Positions 21,386-33,819 of a stretch of DNA of 64,000 nucleotides are shown piece by piece; positions within the stretch are counted from its first letter, which is position 1; each line of letters opens with the position of its first letter. Source of the stretch: Rapana venosa. Lineage: Eukaryota; Mollusca; Gastropoda; Neogastropoda; Muricidae. The translations under genes and the position numbers were made by a program. The DNA is taken from the NCBI GenBank assembly GCA_028751875.1, contig CM054157.1:7743291-7807290 (forward strand), written 5' to 3'. The notes under the pieces are model-generated. The model worked only from the letters and a program-made list of their open reading frames with translations. It made no database searches and was not told the origin of the DNA.

Positions 21386-24300
21386 GTTTCTCTTCCGTTT
21401 TCCTCCTCTCTCCTTCTCTTCTCTTCCTCCTCTTTCTCTCTTTCTCCCCTCCCTTCCCCTCTCTCTCTCTCTCTCTCTCATCTACCTCCTTCCTCTACCT
21501 CCCCCTACTACACTTATACCCACACTCTTCCTCTACCCTTTCCCCTTTCTAACTACTCCACCCCACTACTACTACTATATACTACTACTACTACATACAC
21601 TACTACATTGGCGTCGACGAAGCGACGCAATTACTCCCTTGTTCTTGCTTTTTTGTTTTTTTTTTGGGTATTTTCTCTTTTTCGTTTCCTTACTCTTTTT
21701 CCTTTCCTATTTTTTTTCTTTCGAACATATTGCTTTGCTTTTTAAGTTTTATTTTTTTTTCCCTTTTTGAGGGCAGGATGAAAAAAGTCATTGTACTTAA
21801 TTATTACCCCTTTTAAATAAAATTTTGTATTTGATTTCCCCGCAAGATTTTTTAAAGTTAGCTGCGTACAATAATTATGTTTTTATCTTTTTATGAATTT
21901 ATTTTTTTTTTTCCCCCCCTTTTTTTTTGAAAAAAACTGTGCTCTTTTTTGAGAAAAATTTTTTTTGTTGGTGTTCGTGGGGTTGTTTTTTGCCCCGGGG
22001 CTGGTTGTAAAAAAGTTTGTTTTCTTATGCCATAGCCCTCTTTTTAAAATTTAATTAAATTTAATTCGATTATTTTTCTTTTCATCTCTCGGCTCCCCCT
22101 CTCCAACCCTCTTCTCCCCCCTTCCCTCTCCTCTCCCTCTCTCTCTCTTTCTCTCTCCCCTCCCCCCCCCTCCCTCCCCTCCTCTCTCCTCTCTTCCTCC
22201 TCTCTCTTTTCCTCCCCCCCCCTCCTCTCCCCCTTCCTCCCTTCTTCCCTACCCCTGCCCCCTTTCTCCCTTTCCCTCCCCCCCTCCCTCTCTCTCTCTC
22301 CCCCTTTCCCCCCCCTTTCTTTCCTCCCCCCTCCTTTTCCCCCCCCTATATCCTCTCTTTTTTTCCCCCCTCCCCCCCTCCTTCCCTCTTCGCTCTCCTC
22401 TCTCTTCCCTTCTCTCATTATTTTTCCCCCATCATTCTGTTTTTAACCCTTGCTGCTTTAGTTTTTTTTTGTTTTTTTTGTTTTTTTTTAACTCTGTCTT
22501 TTTCGATTCTGTCTGCCTCCCTTATCTGTCTTTTCTGTTGCCTGTCTGCCCGTGTCTGTCTGTCTGTCGTATGTAAGTATTATTTTTTGTTTGTTTGTAT
22601 TGTTTTTTTATGTATGTATGGGTTTGTTTAAATTTTTTGTATTATGTTTTATGTTTGTATGTAGTACGTTTTTATGTTGCGGGCCCTTTTGCTATCTGTC
22701 CTCTCTCTCTCCTTTTTTCTCTCGCTCTCTCTCTCTCCGCCCCCCCCCCTTTTCTCCTCGTCTCTCGCTCTCTCTCTCTCTCCTCCTTTTCTCTTTTCTC
22801 TCTCCTCTTTCTCTCCAACCCTTTTTCCCCTCCCCCTCTTCTTTCCCCTTTCCCCACCCTCTCTCCCTCCCTCTCTTCTCCCTCCCTTGCCCCCCTCCCT
22901 CCCTCCCTCCTTCTCCCTCCCCTCTCCCTCCCCCTCCCCCCTCCCTCTCTCCTCCCCCACCCTCTTCCCTCTCCCTCCCTTTTCCCTCCCTCCCTCTCCC
23001 TCCCCTCCTTTTCTTCCTCTCCCTCCCTCTTCCCCTCCCCCCCTCCCCTTTCCTCCCTTTTTTCTCCCCTTCTTTTTTAAAAAAACCTTCTCCTTTTTTT
23101 TTTTTTCCCTTTTTCCCCTCCCTCCTCCTCTTCTCTCTCTCTTTTTCCTCCCTTCTCTTTTCCCCCTTCCCTTTTTCTGTTTTTTCCTTTTTTCTCTTGT
23201 CCCTCTCTCTCTCCTTTTTCTTTTCTCCTTTCCCTCTCTCTTCTTCCCACTTTTTGTCTTTCTCACCCCTCTCCTCTCTCTTTTCCTTTTTTTCTCTCTT
23301 TCCGTCTTTTTCTTCTCTTTCCCTCTCTTTTGTCTCTCTCTCTCCTCCTTCTCTCTTTTCTCTCTTCTTCTCTCTCTTTCTCTTCCCCCTCTCTGTCTGT
23401 CTCTCTCTCTTAATTGTTTTGTTCCTTTTGTTGTTTTTTTTTGTTTGTTTTTTCTTTGAAAACTAGGGGTTTTTTTTTTTTTGGGGGGGGGGGTTTCTTA
23501 TTTACCTTTTTTTTTTTTTTTTTTCCTTTTTCCCTTTCGGGGTGTTTGTTGCAGATGTGTTTTGTTGTTTTTGTTTTTTTTTTTTTTTGGGTTTTTGTTG
23601 TTTTATAATAAAAATTTTGTCCCTAAAAAGGGGGGAGGGGTTAAAAGAAAAAAAACGGTTTGTTTTTTTTTTGAATTAAAAATTTTCCTTTGCCCGCCCT
23701 TTGTGTTTCGCTTGTTTTTCTCTGTTTTTTTTTTTTTTTTTCTTTTTTTTTATCTATTATCAAAGTGGGTTTTTTTGCCCTTTGTTTTTTTTTTTTTTCG
23801 AATAAAAATTGGCGGGGTTTCTTTTCTGTGGGGTTTGTTTGTTTGGGTTTTTTTTTGGGGGCTTCTTTTTTTTTTTATCTTTTTCGTTTTTTTTTTGGGG
23901 GTTTGGGTTTTTGTTTTTTTGTTGGGAATGTAAAAGGGGGGGGTTTTTGAAAAAAGGGGTTTTTTTTTTTTTTGTAAAAATTTTTTTTGTGGTTTTTATC
24001 TTTTTCTTTTTTTTTTTTTTTTTTTTTTTTCCTTTTTTCCTAAAAACAACATTATATCCCCCGCCCTTCCCCTTTTTCCTTCTTTCCCCGTAATTTAAAG
24101 AATTTTCCTTCTTTTTTCTCTTTTCTCTCTCTCCTCCCTCTCCTCTCTTCTCTCTCTCGGGTTTTTTACTCTCCTCTTTTTTCTATTTTTTTTCTCTCTT
24201 TGTTTTTTCCCCCCTTTTTTCCTTTTCTTTTCCCCCTTTTCTATCTTCTTCCCCTTTTTTCTCCCTCTTCCTTTCTCCCTCCTCTCTTCCCCTCTCCTCT

Positions 24301-24889
24301 CCCGGATTCTCCCTCTTTTTAAAAATTCCCTTTTTTCCCCCCCCCCCCCTCTCTCTCTCTCCTTTCTCCACTTCCTTTTCTCTTTTTTTTCTCCTCTCTC
24401 TCCCTTTTTCTCACTCCTTTTTCTCCCCTTTTTCTTTTTCTCTCTCTCTTTTTTCCTTTTCTCTCTCTCTTTTCTTTTCTCTTTTGTTTCTTTCTTTCTC
24501 TCTTTTCCCTTTTCCCCCTCTTTCTCCTCCCCTTTTCCTTTTTCTCCTTCTTTTCTCCTTTTCTCCTCCCCCTCCCTCTCTCCTCTCTTTTTCCCCCCTC
24601 CCTCTCTCTCTCTCTATCCCTCTCTCTCTTCCTTTCCCCTCCTCTTTTTTCCCCCTCTCTCTTTCCCTTTTTCTCTCGTCCCCTCCCTCTTCTCTTCTTC
24701 TCTCTTTTCTCTCCTCTCTTTCCTCTTCTTCTTCTCCCCCTCTCCTCTCCTTCCCTTCTTTTCTCCTCCTTTTCTTGCTTCTCTCTCCCTCTCCTTTTAA
24801 TTCTTTCCCCCTTTTCTTTTTCTCTTTTCTAAAAAAATTTTCCCCCCTTTTTATTTTCTCCCTTTTTTTCCCCTTTTTTTTTTTTATTT

Positions 24890-24895
<6 letters not shown>
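21300..24895. repeat. Long pyrimidine-rich (CT/CCT/TTC) tract with T-runs
   Basis: Apart from about 21560-22080, most of this stretch is C/T on the + strand, with irregular C and T runs. GA/TC-rich DNA is known to be poorly covered by some long-read chemistries. The many Ser/Leu/Pro or Arg/Glu/Gly frames are compositional. Confidence 0.85.
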
Positions 24896-25170
<275 letters not shown>

Positions 25171-25197
25171 TTTGTTTTGTTTGTTTTTTGGGGTTTT

Positions 25198-25350
25198 TTT
25201 ATTTCGTGGATAATGGAATAAGCACTCACGTGGTTTTTTTTTTACATCAAGTCCCCGTGTGTGTATGCAGTTTTGTAAATTTTGTCATCCGTCCCACCGG
25301 CACACAATGGCGACTTTTTTTAGAAAAGGGGAAGGGGTTTTAACGTGTGT
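25198..25350 (-). mobile_element. SINE-B 3' half, running into (GT)n
   Basis: On the + strand GGATAATGGAATAAGCACTC, CCCCGTGTGTGTATGCAG and CACCGGCACACAATGGC give the minus-strand SINE-B 3' half. It stops exactly where SINE-B has AACGTGTGCGC and continues as AACGTGTGTGTG into a long GT array. Confidence 0.85.
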
Positions 25351-25520
25351 GTGTGTGTTTTGTGTGTGGTGTGTGTGGTGTTTTGTGTGTGTGTGTGTGT
25401 TTTTTGTGTGTGTTGTTTGTGTGTGTGTGTGTGTTTGTGTGTGTTTGTGGTGTGTGTGTGTTTTGGTATGTGTTGTGTTTGTTGTGTGTTGTGTGTGCGT
25501 GTGTGGTGTGTGTGTGTGTG

Positions 25521-25567
<47 letters not shown>

Positions 25568-25790
25568 GTGTGTGTGTGTGTGTGTGTGTTTGAGGGAGAG
25601 AGAGAAAAGAACTGGCAGAGAGAATAGAGGGGGAATAAAAGCAAAAATGCTTGAGTGTTTTGTGTTGTGTGTGCGCGCGTGCGTGTGAGTGTGCGTGTGT
25701 GTGTTTGTGCGCGCGTGCGTGTGTGAGTGAGTGTGTTGTGTTTGTGTGTCTGTGTGTCTGTGTGTATGTGCGTATGTGTGTATTTCTAAG
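25345..25790. repeat. (GT)n array, imperfect
   Basis: GT repeats with TTTT breaks to about 25590, a short non-repeat insert, then GT/GTGC repeats at 25660-25790. It appears to have started from the SINE-B GTGTGC motif. Confidence 0.9.
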
Positions 25791-26077
25791 CATGTGTCTG
25801 TATATTTATCAGACTTTAATATTGCGATTTCCTAAGAATCTCTCTCCCCACGATCATCCCCCTACAAACTCCAGGTTTTGCCTGATTGCAAAACATGAAG
25901 ATTGCGCTGTTTCCTTGTTTGTTCCTTTTGCTTCCACTTGTAATGAGTATGGCTAATCGCCAACAGGAAAACAAAGAGTTAGTGAACGGTGTTTGGTCTT
26001 GAAAAGAAATATCGGCGATACCCACAGTTTTGCCAGTTAACAGAAAATGTAACGTAACCATTGATCAGATTGATATT

Positions 26078-26485
26078 TATTTATTTATTCTTTTATATCG
26101 AGGATAATAGAATAAGCGCTCATGTGCTTTATTTTACATCTTTATTCTTTTATTTATTTATTTGTTCTTTTATATCGAGGATAATAGAATAAGCGCTCAT
26201 ATGCTTTATTTTACATCTAGTCCCCGTGTGTATGCGGTTTTGTAAATTTTGTCAACCGTTCCCACCGGTTCACAATGGCCTACTCTTACCAAAAGGTGAA
26301 CAGGATTGAACGTGTGTGTTCGCACACGGGGCCTCGGTTTATAGTCTCATCCGAAGGACTTTTGGGGAGAGTGGAGTCTGCATTGATGTTAACTCCAGGG
26401 GAAAATATCCCCCTTGAATGGGATTCGAACCCGGGTCGTCAGATTGCGAGCGCAATGTTCTAACCACTGGGTTTTTTTCCGCCCC
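26078..26485 (-). mobile_element. SINE-B, full length with duplicated 3' end
   Basis: On the + strand the 3' end TTCTTTTATATCGAGGATAA then TAGAATAAGCGCTCAT...TTACATCT occurs twice (from about 26088 and 26166). The complete body, core (26340-26365) and tRNA head (B box GGGATTCGAACCC; CTAACCACTGGG) follow. Poly-C at 26480-26506 abuts the head. Confidence 0.92.
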
Positions 26486-26639
26486 CCCCCCCCCCCCCCC
26501 CCCCCAAAAGTAGATTTACTGTAGCTAAGCTTTTCTCTTGTGAGGGAAAAATGTGCCCAAGTTTTGTTTAACTGATGATTATATGTTTCAAACGTAAATA
26601 TTCTATACTTGTTACCGATAAACTGTTCTTTTCGCACCG

Positions 26640-26725
26640 CGAGAATGCTTGTATTCACTCATTCATTCATTCATTGAGATCTTTACATTTTCATTCATTC
26701 ATTCGTGTATTTATTCATCCATTCA
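26640..26725. repeat. (CATT)n microsatellite
   Basis: ATTCATTC units with interruptions. Confidence 0.85.
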
Positions 26726-26849
26726 ATATATAGGACACACTTCTTGCATTCTACACTTCTGTTAACCCTGTTAAACAAAATACACGCGCACAGAGAAAAA
26801 GCAAAAAGAGAAAAGGCAAATTTCCTTTAAACAGAGGACAATGAAAGAA

Positions 26850-26975
26850 TTGAATTGAATTGAATAATTGGTGGCACTGCTCATGTGGCGACGCATTTTT
26901 CCCCCCAGGGAGAGCAGCCCGGATTTCCCGCAGAGAAATCTGCATGCAGTGTCAAAAAGTGGCGTACAATACACT
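26850..26975 (+). mobile_element. SINE-C 3' fragment
   Basis: GGTGGCACTGCTCATGTGGC, GACGCAT, GGGAGAGCAGCCCGGATTTC and GCAGAGAAATCTGC match the 3' part of the SINE-C copies at 36048 and 54120. A short (TTGAA)n precedes it. Confidence 0.8.
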
Positions 26976-27130
26976 AGTAGCTTTTATTGTTGGTATCAGT
27001 GCAGATTCACATTCAGATGTTTTATTCATAAAGGCCGTGGCTCTTAGAAAGGGGGGTTACATGATCACCTGTCTCAACCTGTCGGCATCACCCGAGTTCA
27101 GTGTTAGCCGTCATACCCAATGATAGTAAC

Positions 27131-27322
27131 ATCATCATCATCATCATCATCATCGTCATCGTCATCGTCATCATCATCAGAAATGGAATTTATATAGCGC
27201 TGTATCTTGCACAGACAAATCAAAGCGCTTGCGCTCAACTCATTCTTACACGGTCATGCAACCAATAGCAATTTTCGTTCTAACAAGCCCAAATGCGCGC
27301 GTACACACACACACACACACAC

Positions 27323-27365
<43 letters not shown>
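27131..27365 (-). mobile_element. L2/CR1-like LINE 3' end
   Basis: In minus orientation: (GT)n (27303-27365), GTTGAGCGCAAGCGCTTTGA, a tail with GCGCTATATAAATTCCAT, then (GAT)n at 27131-27178. This is the same 3' UTR layout as copy 1. Confidence 0.85.
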
Positions 27366-27367
<2 letters not shown>

Positions 27368-27591
27368 GTCCTTCGGATGAGACTATAAACCGAGACCCCG
27401 TGTTCGAACGCATGCAGAACATCTTGCGCACACGTTAAATTCTGTTCCGCTTTCGGAAGAGTACCATTGTGTGTCGGTGGAAACAGATGACAAAAATTTA
27501 CAAAACCGGATACACACGGGACTGGATGTAAAAAAAATGCACATGAGTGCTTATTGCATTATCCTCGATATAAAAGAATAATAAATAAAAT

Positions 27592-27630
<39 letters not shown>

Positions 27631-27637
27631 ACACACC
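27366..27637 (+). mobile_element. SINE-B lacking its tRNA head, followed by (AC)n
   Basis: It starts exactly at the core (AAGTCCTTCGGATGAGACTA) and runs complete to GATATAAAAGAATAATAAAT. The 5' neighbour is the (CA)n of a LINE 3' end; an (AC)n follows at 27595-27637. Confidence 0.88.
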
Positions 27638-27649
27638 ATGATCCTCTTT

Positions 27650-27870
27650 CTTCATTTGCTCCAGTCTTCGTTTGAGATTATATTAAAGTCCCAGCGGAGT
27701 TTTACGATGTAGGGACTGTGGTCGCAAGTCATCCCACTTGCGCTCCTCGGGCCACCTTAAGAAACAGTACAATTCTGGAAAAAGCAACAGAGAGGTAGGA
27801 AAATGCCGCACGAGCCAGAGCTCTGTAGTTTGCTCCTGTCTTCGCTGGCCTTGCTTGACTTCATAGATTC
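27650..27870. repeat. Dispersed repeat also at 38775-38860
   Basis: CTTCGTTTGAGATTATATTA, AAGTCCCAGCGGAGTTTTAC and ATGTAGGGACTGT are matched at about 38790-38845. Only two copies are in the window; class unknown. Confidence 0.5.
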
Positions 27871-27878
27871 TCTTGCCA

Positions 27879-28077
27879 AATTTAGAAAACCGCATACACA
27901 CGGGGACCAGATGTAAAAAAGCACCTGAGTGCTTATTCCATTATCCTCAATATAAAAAAATATTTAAAATCATGTCATCTGAGCGCTTTGATTTGTTGCT
28001 TTACAAGATTTAGCGCTATATAAATTCCATACATTATTATTAGTAGTATTAGTGTTTTTTTATTATTATTATTATTA
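27879..28077 (+). mobile_element. 5'-truncated SINE-B with LINE-type tail, inserted in a satellite
   Basis: It starts within the SINE-B 3' quarter (AAAACCGCATACACACGG), passes TTATTCCATTATCCTC, and continues ATCATGTCATCTGAGCGC into the LINE tail with GCGCTATATAAATTCCAT and (ATT)n. TTGCCA occurs at 27873-27878 and 28078-28083 as a probable TSD. The satellite phrase CATAGATTCTCTTG ends just before the left copy and resumes with CCACATGATCACGATGG after the right. Confidence 0.85.
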
Positions 28078-28080
28078 TTG

Positions 28081-28771
28081 CCACATGATCACGATGGGGG
28101 ACTGTAGGAAACATGTATATATTCTAGTCAGATAAATGTTACCTCATTCAAAGGCTTTAAACATATATATAGCAAGCTGATTTGCAACATTTCCGTGAGA
28201 TGGTGACATGAACAAAGCAAGTTTGAAGAAACTCAAGCACTTTCATAGATTCTCTTGCCACATGATCACGATGGTAGACTTGTAGGAAACATGTATATAT
28301 TCTAGTCAGATAAATGTTACCTCATTCAAAGGCTTTACACAGATTATATATCAAGCTGTTTTACAACATTTCTGTGAGATGGTGACATGAACACAACAAG
28401 TTTGAAGAAACTCAAGCACTTCATTAGATTCTCTTGCCACATGATCACGATGGGGGACTGTAGGAAACATTGATATATTATAGTCGGATAAATGTTACCT
28501 CATTCAAAGGCTTTATACAGATTATATAGCAAGTTGTTTTGCAACATTTCCGTGAGATTGTGACATGAACAAAACAAGTTTGAAGAAACTCAAGCAGTTT
28601 CATAGATTCTCTTGCCACATGATCACGATTATATATGGTGGACTGTAGGAAACATTGATATATTCTAGTCAGATAAATGCTACTTCATTCAAAGACTTTA
28701 CACAGATTATATAGCAAACTTTCACAATATTTCCGTGAGATGGTGACATGAACAAAACAAGTTTGAAGAAA
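28081..28771. repeat. ~178-bp satellite, about 3.9 units
   Basis: Units start CCACATGATCACGATGG at 28081, 28258, 28437 and 28615 (177-179 bp apart). The last breaks off near GTTTGAAGAAACGGGGC. Units differ by scattered substitutions and small indels; the fourth has an ATATAT insert. AT-rich with no open frame. Unit length is close to that of many nucleosome-phased satellites. Confidence 0.95.
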
Positions 28772-28977
28772 CGGGGCAATGTACGGTATTTCTGTGGAGT
28801 CCGTTGTTCTCTAAAGTCCTGTAGTCTAGAACTGGTTAAGCACGTAAACACAAAGTGGATTTCGATCTTTAACTGGTAAATGGCATACAAGACATCCCAA
28901 ATTACGAACTCTTGACTGTTCAAAGCGACCATGATAATTTTGTTTAAATATATGAAGCACACCAGATGTAAATTTAG

Positions 28978-29110
28978 TCATGATATGAACGCTCTGGTTT
29001 GTCTTTGCAAGGTGTAGCGCTATACAAATTCCATTTATTATTATTATTATTATTATATTATTATTATTATTGTTATTATCATAATAAATTTTGTATGTTT
29101 ATCAAGGTGC
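28978..29110 (+). mobile_element. LINE-type 3' tail fragment
   Basis: GAACGCTCTGGTTTGTCTTT then GCAAGGTGTAGCGCTATAC, AAATTCCATTT and (ATT)n. Too short to say whether a LINE or a SINE. Confidence 0.7.
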
Positions 29111-29479
29111 ATTGACATAATTATATGTTGGCAGACAATGTAAGTTATTTATCACGCAATTTAAGCTAAAGATATCTCTATTTTCAACAAGGATATTCTT
29201 TCCCTGATATTCACAGTTAACCTTTTAAAAATAAAAAAACCTCTTAAAAGGTTTTCGTGTTTCCAACACCTTATTCTACCAAACAAAACCAAATCCACAT
29301 TCACAGAGTTTTAGTAAACATTTTGATCCCCAGATTTTGTTTCAATTGTTTTCTAAATCTAGCTACACTTTGTATGGCCTAAAAGATCGTTTATACGTTT
29401 CCATTTTGGGGGTTATTTTCACCATTATTTACACAATTTATATATTGTTTTTGACAAACCATGTTAAGGCTGAAACGAC
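29111..29479. other. AT-rich unique DNA
   Basis: No gene, RNA or known repeat is recognised. Confidence 0.5.
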
Positions 29480-31384
29480 ATTTACTTTCTCTCTCTCTCT
29501 CTTCTCCCTTTCTCTCTCTTCTCCTCTCTTCCTCTCTCTTCTCTCCTTCTCCCCCTTTTCCTTCCCCCCCTTCCCCTCTCTTTTCCCCTCTCTCCCCCCC
29601 TCTCTCTCTTCCCTCTTCTCTCCTCTCTCTTCTCTCCTCTTCAAACCTCTCTCTCTCTCTCTACTCTCTCTCTCTCTCTCTCTCCCTCATTGTCTCTCTC
29701 TCCTCTTCTCTCTCTCTCTCTCTTTTTTAAAAAATTATAAATATAATAATAAGAGAGAGGAGAGAGAGGAAAAATAGAAGAGAGATATTTTAATAAATAG
29801 ATAAAAAGATAGACAAAACGACAGACGACAATAGATAATAGATAGTGAAGATAGATAGATGATAAAGATAATAGATAAAAATAGAAAAGATAGAAAATAG
29901 AAGAAATAGATAGAAAAATGTTTTTATTTGGTTAAAACACTATTTTTTCTGTGTAAAAAAAAATCATACTGATTCATTTTATCTTTAAATACTAACCAAA
30001 TGAAATATAAAAGAAAAAGTTGCAATAAAAAAGGCATTTTTTCCCCCGAAATACATGAAGATTTTGGGTTTGTACCATCAGCCCCTGTTTTTTACTAAAA
30101 ATTTTTTATTAATTCCTCTTGTTCATGGGATAACTATTTAAAAGTCATCATCTTCATTTACGCGCGTACTATAGAGAGGGGTTGGTAGTCAGGGGTCAAG
30201 CACTCGCTTTCCCCAAACCAATATATACATTTTTTTATAATATTATTTTTTTTCCCCCTTCTTAAACAGTCCCCCAAAATTTCCCCCTTAATTACCTCCC
30301 TCTTTCCCAAAATCCCACAAAAATCCCCCTAAATATTCCCCTAAACTATTCTATTTTCCCCAAAACCCAACATACCCACCTTTATTTCACCTTTTTTGGA
30401 AATCAATTTTAAAATTTAATAGCTTATTTTTTATTATTTAATATTTTTTGTGTTTTGTTGTTTTGTGTTTGGGTTTTTTTTTTTTTGTTTTGTTTTTTAA
30501 TTTTATTTTTTTTTTTTGCTTTATTTTGCTTTAGGTGTGCTTTGTTTGTTGTATTTGTGCTTTTGTTTTTTTTGGGGGTTTGTTTTGTACTTTGTTAAAG
30601 ACAATATTTTTTTTTTTTTCGAGGATAAGAATAAGCCCCCATGTGTTTTACATCCATCCCCCCTAGGATAAAATAAAGAGAGAGATACAGAGAGAAAGAG
30701 AGGTGTGTGTTTGTGTGTTGGGTGTGTGTGTGTGTGGTTGTGTGTGTGTGTTGTGTGGGGGGTTTTGGGGTGAATTAACCAAGACTTTTCGAGATTTTTT
30801 GTCCACCTGTGTGTGTGTCATATAATTATGTGTTGTGTGTGTGGTGTGGTGTGTGTGTGTTTGTGTGGTGTTTTGGGGGGTGTTGTGTTTGTGTGTGGGT
30901 GTGTTGTCTGTTGTCTGTCGTCTGTCTGTCTGTCTTTGCGTCTGTGTCTGTCTGTCTGTGTCTTGTGTTTTTGCCGCGCCGCGCTCGTGTTTTTAAAAAA
31001 TCTTTCCCTGCCGGGCGCGCGCGCGCCATGGGTGGGGGTTTGACTCAACCCTGTATGATAAAAAAAAGGACGAGAAATTGAAAAAAGGGGAAAGAGGGGA
31101 GCGTATGGTGTGTGGGTGTGTGGTTGTGTTGGGGGGTTTTGAGTGAGTGAGGGGATATGAGGAGTGAGTTGTAGTGTGTGTGGTGTGTGTGGGGTGGTGT
31201 TTGGTGTGTGTGTGTGTGTGTGTGTGTGTGTTGGTTGTTGTTTGTGGTGGCGCGTGTGTTATTACGTTTCTGTTTGGGGGACTGCCGTGGTATAGAACGG
31301 ATCGTTTACGAAGTCTCTGTTTTGGGGTCGGGCCTGTCTGCCTCCCTCCGTCGCCCTGTCGTCTGATTAGTAGCATAAGTTCAC

Positions 31385-33800
31385 TTTTTCAGGGCCCCCG
31401 TAACCCCCGGGGTGTGGGGGCGCGCAGGGGTGGAGAAGGGTAAACCCATGGCCCCCACTTAGCGGGGCATGGGAAATGCGGGTTGACCTGAAGTCCCCCC
31501 TGTCCAATCAGGATTTCGTCGGCCCACTTTCCCTCTGTCTCCCCCGTCTTTTTTCCCCCGGGCTTTTCCCTTGCGGGATGGGCTTTGCAAGTCCTTTTTT
31601 GAGGGTTAGGGATAAGGAGTTTTTTTTTTCGCCGGGGGTAGGTCTTCATAGTCCCCGCCCTGTTGGGGGATCTTTCCTCACTTCATTTTTGGTGACAGGG
31701 TCCTTTTGAGATCCAAGGAGCCTTCTGGGGCTCCCCATTTCTACTTTGGGATCCCCCTTTTGTAGGGGCGTTAATGTCCATCCTCACATCAAAAGATGAT
31801 TGAGGTGACTAGCGCGTTTAGTAATTTTCCCTGGTTCCGAGAGGGAGTTTTTCTCTCCAAGGTCTTCAGTTTTGCCATTGTGCGCTGTTTTCCCGCTCTT
31901 GCAGGATTTCGGCTTCGATCCTCCCATTATGAGGCCCAAGGTACTTTAAAAATGGTCAACTGTCTCCATTCTTTTCCTTTGAGAGTAAATCTTGGGGGTT
32001 TTGGCTGGGCCTTTTTTGTCATGAGTTTGGGTTTTTCCCTGGGCACGGGGATTCCATGCCGTTTTGGAGGATATTTGTCCATTTCTTCACTAGGTTGGCC
32101 AGTTCCTCTTCATTTCCTGCCGAACCGTCAATGTCATGGGCAAACCTGATTTTGGTGATTGTTCGCCCTCCAATGCAGTGTTCCGGTGGTTTTCCCAAGG
32201 GTCAGTCATGTTGCTTTTGGGGGAAAAATGTTAAATAGTGTCGGCGACCAAAAAACCCCTGTGGCCCCAACGAGGTACAAAACCATTCCCCTCCCGGCCC
32301 TTACGAGTACTGCACTGGTGGCCTTTGGTAGATTTCCCTTTGATGGTGGGATCAGCTTCTGGCCTTTAATTTTTTTCAGGGTGGCCCAAGAGCGCATGCC
32401 AAACCTACAAAGGGCCCTTCAAAAATAATGAAGACGTGGAAGTGTCTTTTTTGATGCGGCGGTATTTCTCACAAAAACCCTCGGGTTGAATATCTGTTCT
32501 GGGGTGCTTCTATTTGGGCGGAAACCGGCCTGCTTTTGGGCTGTCTTTCTGCCTGTGGTTTAGCCTGTTCAGGTCCTTTCAGCAGATTTTACTGGCATGA
32601 CTTATGGGGTGTTTGTCCTGTAGTTTTGGCACGGGGGAGTTTCCTTTCGGGGGAGATGATGATAGTGTTGGGTCCCGGGGTGTAGGCCACTCTCCGGCTC
32701 CAATCTTGTTGCAGATACTTGTAAGGGTGTTGTCACTGCTTTTCCCCCCCTTTGGATCACTCTGCGGATTTGTCGATTTCCCGTGATTTTCCTTTCTTCC
32801 ATCTAATTTTACTCTACTTCCTCGCGTAGAAATTTGGGAAATTTTTCTTTTTCGATGAGCTTGGGTTGCAAAAACGTGGGGGCCCTAGCGTCTGATGATT
32901 GTAACGAACAGTATTTTTTTCCGTCCATCTGCCCAAAGATTTCTTCTTTTTGTTAGGCAAATTTCCTTCTATGTCCTGGGTGTTACTGACCTTTCCTGTT
33001 TCTGTTTGGAGAGCCTTTCACAATCTGGGATGCTCTTTGCTATATTCTTTTCAGGCTTTCTTCGATTTCTGTATATGTTTCTCTATCCTTCCCCATTGGT
33101 CTTCCCATGTCTCTCCGATCTTTTGTTTTCTTCTCTGTACTCAACTGCTCCTCCTTATTTTTGGGGCTTCTCAGGGCTCGTCTTTTTTTCCCACATATCA
33201 AGATTTATCTGTACCCAGGTTGGTTTTTTGGGGTTTTTCCCAAAAAGATGCTTTCTGTCCATCATCACTGTGTAAAAAAATGGTGGGCATCGTTTCCCGG
33301 ATCTTTTTTCAAGTAGCTGGTGCAATTTCCCCCATTGTTGCTTGGAAAGGACTCGGCGTGGGGGGGCCCTTCATTTGTCCAGGTTGAAATTTTATCTGGG
33401 GTTCTTTGTCTTATTGGGGCTTTTTCAGTTTTGGGCTCTAAAGTTCAGGGGGCACGAGGTCATGTCCTGCCCTGTCTGCACCGGGAAAGTCCTCGTCTTG
33501 GCTCTTTTGATGCCAGTCGAAACCGGTTCTGCACCAGGGTTAGTCAATTGGTTGTGATGGACCTATTGGGCATGCCATGTCCACGTCGGATGCCTTGGTT
33601 TCCCCAAGGGTATTTGGGGACACCGTGGTCGTTTTTGCTGGCAAAAACCGTAGTCGAGCCCCCCTATGGGGATTTCATTTTAAAAGGGCCCGCAGAATTT
33701 GTCCCTCTTTCAGGGGGCCCGCCCCCCTTGGGGTTCCCTCTCCGTATCCCGGATGTTTTCTTGTTCTCTTTTCGATATGCCCCGTAGGTTGTGAATTCCT
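31385..33800 (-). pseudogene. RTE-like LINE polyprotein, many frameshifts
   Basis: Only short in-frame pieces survive, but in the right order on the minus strand. They are an APE-type endonuclease end (NTLGETKAS-like near 33600; IKRAKTRTFPVQ near 33490-33440), CQNYRT (about 32605-32622), the RT motif A neighbourhood VWHALL (near 32390), SPTLFNIF (about 32225-32250), and GRTITKIRFAHDID (about 32127-32165), where the family has FADD. Then come AVLARAAQT-like thumb remnants, a YKDHVTNEEVR-like piece, and a C-terminal GKWADEIL segment near 31520. This is the standard order of RTE-type elements, which would encode endonuclease plus RT. The apparent His in the catalytic FADD (32136-32138) and the many frameshifts may be mutations or consensus errors. 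Confidence 0.72.
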
Positions 33801-33819
33801 CTACGAGCTATTTGTTGTT

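Noticed and set aside
22552..24371. Long Ser/Leu/Pro and Arg/Glu/Gly frames
   Set aside because: They follow C/T or G/A composition in a low-fidelity block and have no non-repeat coding sequence.
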